A stretch of DNA of 37,401 bases, taken from Endozoicomonas atrinae (GTDB lineage Bacteria > Pseudomonadota > Gammaproteobacteria > Pseudomonadales > Endozoicomonadaceae). Below the pieces are notes generated by a model. It searched no databases. It saw only the letters and a list, made by a program, of their open reading frames with translations, and was not told where the DNA came from. The position numbers were made by a program, and so were the translations under genes. This document shows, one piece after another, positions 34,334 through 37,401 of this stretch; position 1 is the first letter of the stretch, and each line of letters opens with the position of its first letter. The DNA lies in assembly GCF_001647025.1 (NCBI RefSeq), contig NZ_LUKQ02000034.1, forward strand, positions 1-37,401, given 5' to 3'.

Positions 34334-35203
34334 CTATGGTAATTTTTCGGCAAGTAAGTCAACAAGCATTCGTATTTTTGGGGACAGTTGCCGGTTATGA
34401 GGGTAAAGGGCCCAGATTCCTTCTTCTGGCTCGGAATACTGCTCAAGTAAAACCGCAAGTGCTCCAGAGTTGACGGCATAGTCAACATAATATCCGGGTA
34501 ATTGAATGACTCCCATCCCCTGTTTTGCGGCCTGAGTCAATGAGTATCCACTGATGCATTGCAGGTTTCCGCTGACTTTGACTAGTCGATGTCGGTTATT
34601 TTCCATAAACCGCCAGTACGGTGTGTTGCCGACCAGACAATTGTGCTGGCCAAGTTCAGAGAGCGTGTGGGGGACGCCAAAACGGGCAATATAGCCGGGA
34701 GAGGCACATACATACTGTGTTCGTGTTGATAACTGCCTTGCCATCATTGATGAGTCGGGTAAATGTCCTAACCGGATGGCCAGGTCGTACCCGCCATGAA
34801 CCAGATCAACTATCTGGTTGGTCAGGTCGCAGATGACTTCCACCTGCGGATGGACTTTCATATAGTCAAGTACAATGGGCATAACGAACTGCTCACCATA
34901 AGCCACCGGAGCCGTCATCCTGATCAATCCCTGTGGTGTTTCCTGCCGATTGGATATAGCCCTTTCCGCATCTTCAAGATTGTTGAGAATCTGTCGGCAG
35001 TGCTGATAGAAAATTCCTCCTTCTTCGGTCATTGATACTTTCCGGGTGGTACGGTAGAAAAGCTTTGTCTTCAGTCTTGCTTCCAGTTGATTGATCTGTC
35101 GACTGACCTGAGCCGTAGAGATACTCAGGCGTTTTCCTGCCGTTTTGAAACTGCTGGTTTCAGCTACGGTTACAAATTCGGTAATACCTTCCAGTAACGA
35201 CAT
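34334..35203 (-). CDS. LysR-family transcriptional regulator
   Basis: This 289-residue LysR-type regulator has an N-terminal winged helix-turn-helix (residues 3-60: FVTVAETSSFKTAGKRLSIS then AQVSRQINQLEARLKTKLF) and a C-terminal periplasmic-binding-like effector domain (about 90-289). RMTAPVAYGEQFVMPIVLDY is typical of the group close to CrgA and DsdC-like regulators. It is transcribed away from the formaldehyde dehydrogenase gene across a 150-nt shared region containing a dyad repeat. It may control that gene, probably in response to an aldehyde or thiol adduct; that target and ligand are inference. Confidence 0.93.
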   Translation of the reverse strand: MSLLEGITEFVTVAETSSFKTAGKRLSISTAQVSRQINQLEARLKTKLFYRTTRKVSMTEEGGIFYQHCRQILNNLEDAERAISNRQETPQGLIRMTAPVAYGEQFVMPIVLDYMKVHPQVEVICDLTNQIVDLVHGGYDLAIRLGHLPDSSMMARQLSTRTQYVCASPGYIARFGVPHTLSELGQHNCLVGNTPYWRFMENNRHRLVKVSGNLQCISGYSLTQAAKQGMGVIQLPGYYVDYAVNSGALAVLLEQYSEPEEGIWALYPHNRQLSPKIRMLVDLLAEKLP

Positions 35204-35261
35204 TATTGCACTCAGGTAAAAATCATTTTCAATTTGGGTGGATTATCGGTGTCTCGAGAAT

Positions 35262-35287
35262 AAATACAATGTTCAGGAAATGTATTT
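35262..35287. promoter_or_regulatory. Candidate LysR-type operator between regulator and formaldehyde dehydrogenase gene
   Basis: AAATACA (35262-35268) and TGTATTT (35281-35287) form a perfect 7-bp dyad with a 12-nt spacer. It lies about 60 nt upstream of the LysR start and 67 nt upstream of the dehydrogenase start. Spaced dyads of this type are typical LysR binding sites. Confidence 0.45.
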
Positions 35288-35344
35288 GCCCATGGCCACC
35301 TCAATTTTGGTTGTCCGAAGTGGTCTACGAATGAGCGGTGTTGA

Positions 35345-36484
<1,140 letters not shown>

Positions 36485-36510
36485 TTCCACCAACCTTTAT
36501 TTTCTGTTTA

Positions 36511-36777
36511 CCTAGTGGGTGTTACCAACTGGCCACTCAACCAGTTGGTCATACAAGCACTCAGGCAAGGCGAACGGCGCAGGACATGGTGATTCCCTGT
36601 TCAAGTCGTTCAACACGGCATGAGTACTTGTATGACCAACCCGAAGGGCCACCCATTATTTGCACCATACAGCGTTGCTCACTGCTCATGTGGAGTACCA
36701 CACTACGCAGCTCGCGCCTTGTCTGGCGCAAATAATGGGTGGCTGGTTGTATGTACAGTTGGTAACACCCCCCTAGG
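36511..36777. mobile_element. 267-bp MITE-like element with nested inverted repeats
   Basis: The ends are imperfect inverted repeats of 21-22 bp: 36511-36531 (CCTAGTGGGTGTTACC onward) and 36756-36777 (complement of the same, with one extra base). Inside lie two further stem pairs: 36544-36563 with 36621-36640 (19 of 20 matches) and 36648-36663 with 36728-36743 (16 of 16). The element is thus able to fold into a three-way junction. A further short repeat (ACCAACTGG 36524-36532 with CCAGTTGGT 36541-36549) allows an alternative fold. CTAG sits at both ends and would fit a TA target duplication. There is no open frame. This looks like a miniature inverted-repeat element of the IS630/Tc1 type inserted between frmA and fghA. 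The transposase source is unknown, and the ends do not match the neighbouring IS630 end. Confidence 0.7.
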
Positions 36778-36821
36778 CCTTGCTGTTTTTCAGTAAGGCC
36801 TGACCTGACTGAGCAAGTTCT

Positions 36822-37202
36822 ATGTCTCTGGAGAATATCAGCAACAATAAGTTGTTTGGTGGCTGGCATAAGCAGTATACCCACGACTCACAAGCCCTTA
36901 ATTGCAAAATGCGTTTTGCCATCTATCTGCCTCCTCAAAGCCAGAATAAAGCGGTTCCCGTTCTGTACTGGTTGTCTGGACTGACCTGTACGGATGAGAA
37001 CTTCATGCAGAAGTCAGGAGCCCAACGTATAGCTTCAGAGTTAGGAATTGCCATTGTTGCACCAGATACCAGTCCCAGGGGAGATCATGTTCCGGATGAT
37101 CCTGAATATGCGTATGATTTTGGGCATGGTGCCGGCTTTTATGTGAATGCTACGCAGCAGCCATGGAGTCAATACTATCGAATGTATGATTATACCAATT
37201 GA
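36822..37202 (+). pseudogene. fghA: S-formylglutathione hydrolase, truncated by an insertion
   Basis: The first 124 residues match S-formylglutathione hydrolase (esterase D): KLFGGWHKQYTHDSQALNC, VLYWLSGLTCTDENFMQKSG, APDTSPRGDHVPDDPE and DFGHGAGFYVNATQQPW. A complete enzyme has about 280 residues. Here the frame ends at 126 residues, after YYRMYDY, exactly where an IS630-type element begins (about 37195). The last codons and the stop come from the insertion. The catalytic Ser (GHSMGGHGA motif) and the following Asp and His lie beyond the break, so the product cannot be active. The intact enzyme would hydrolyse the product of the preceding dehydrogenase to formate and glutathione. The remaining part may lie past the window. 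Confidence 0.9.
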
Positions 37203-37401
37203 ATTTTCTAACTACTGTATAACTGCCCAATCACGGGAGCACAGACTGAACAGTCGACCAGCTTCGCTGCAAAGGTTATTCCAAGCTTCACAGCAACAAT
37301 CTACAATATTTTCATAACCTGAAAATGCTTTGTTTGATAAGTCATGCTCCCGCATCCACTCCCATAGCCTTTCTGAGCTGTTTAACTCCGGTGCGAATGG
37401 T
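37195..37401 (-). mobile_element. IS630-family insertion sequence, one end only
   Basis: The insertion into fghA starts at about 37195, just after a TA at 37193-37194, which is the target duplication expected for this family. The element runs past the window edge. Only the transposase 3' end and a 17-nt terminal segment (37195-37211) are visible. Confidence 0.75.
37212..37401 (-). CDS. IS630-family transposase, C-terminal part
   Basis: On the minus strand a frame open to the window edge encodes 62 residues ending at a TAG at 37212-37214. It begins PFAPELNSSERLWEWMREHD, the DDE catalytic-Glu block (APELN-x-x-E-x-L-W) of IS630/Tc1-type transposases, then continues LSNKAFSGYENIVDCCCEAW and NNLCSEAGRLFSLCSRDW. 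Start and N-terminal two thirds are outside the window, so it is not known whether the transposase is intact. Transposases of this type cut and paste at TA sites. Its orientation is opposite to fghA. Confidence 0.85.
   Translation of the reverse strand, partial: PFAPELNSSERLWEWMREHDLSNKAFSGYENIVDCCCEAWNNLCSEAGRLFSLCSRDWAVIQ

Noticed and set aside
34216-34488. A 90-codon minus-strand frame after ppiD
   Set aside because: It overlaps the LysR gene in another frame and crosses the ppiD terminator, with no protein-like features.

Overview
The window looks like the chromosome of a marine, possibly host-associated gammaproteobacterium. Three gene orders support the class: lpxH-ppiB next to glnS and cysS, dnaX-ybaB-recR with the 4.5S RNA just upstream, and lon-hupB-ppiD. 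The general style (several eukaryote-like or orphan proteins, insertion sequences, a pepsin homologue) suggests Oceanospirillales, perhaps Endozoicomonadaceae. That last step is inference, since no rRNA is present.

Layout. About 0.4-4.6 kb is a branched-chain (valine) / fatty acyl-CoA catabolic operon: thiolase, acyl-CoA dehydrogenase, enoyl-CoA hydratase, 3-hydroxyisobutyrate dehydrogenase. About 4.9-9.1 kb holds a NupC-type nucleoside transporter, a small XRE regulator, an HU protein, a UspE-like stress protein and an OmpW porin. A secreted pepsin-like aspartic protease lies at 9.2-10.4 kb, followed by a YqhA membrane protein and the tRNA hydroxylase MiaE. 11.9-16.7 kb is housekeeping: lpxH-ppiB on the minus strand, then glnS and cysS on the plus strand. 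16.8-19.8 kb is an AT-richer accessory island with two diverged paralogues of an unrecognised protein family (disordered Pro/Gln/Ser/Thr-rich N-terminus plus a conserved C-terminal region). I consider this pair the best candidate for something undescribed.

20.0-22.7 kb is an NAD salvage locus: an NrtR-type regulator divergent from pncA-pncB, with a palindromic candidate operator between them. A yybP-ykoY manganese riboswitch then precedes a TMEM165/GDT1-family Mn exporter. Next come the 4.5S RNA, dnaX-ybaB-recR, a DUF72 gene, tRNA-Pro(GGG), and lon-hupB-ppiD. Lon has a sigma-32-like promoter upstream. A 717-nt gap between lon and hupB starts with a strong sigma-70 promoter and may encode a structured leader or small RNA.

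The right end is a formaldehyde detoxification locus (LysR regulator, glutathione-dependent formaldehyde dehydrogenase, S-formylglutathione hydrolase). It has been damaged by mobile DNA: a 267-bp multi-palindromic MITE-like element separates the two enzyme genes, and an IS630-family element truncates the hydrolase gene before its catalytic serine.
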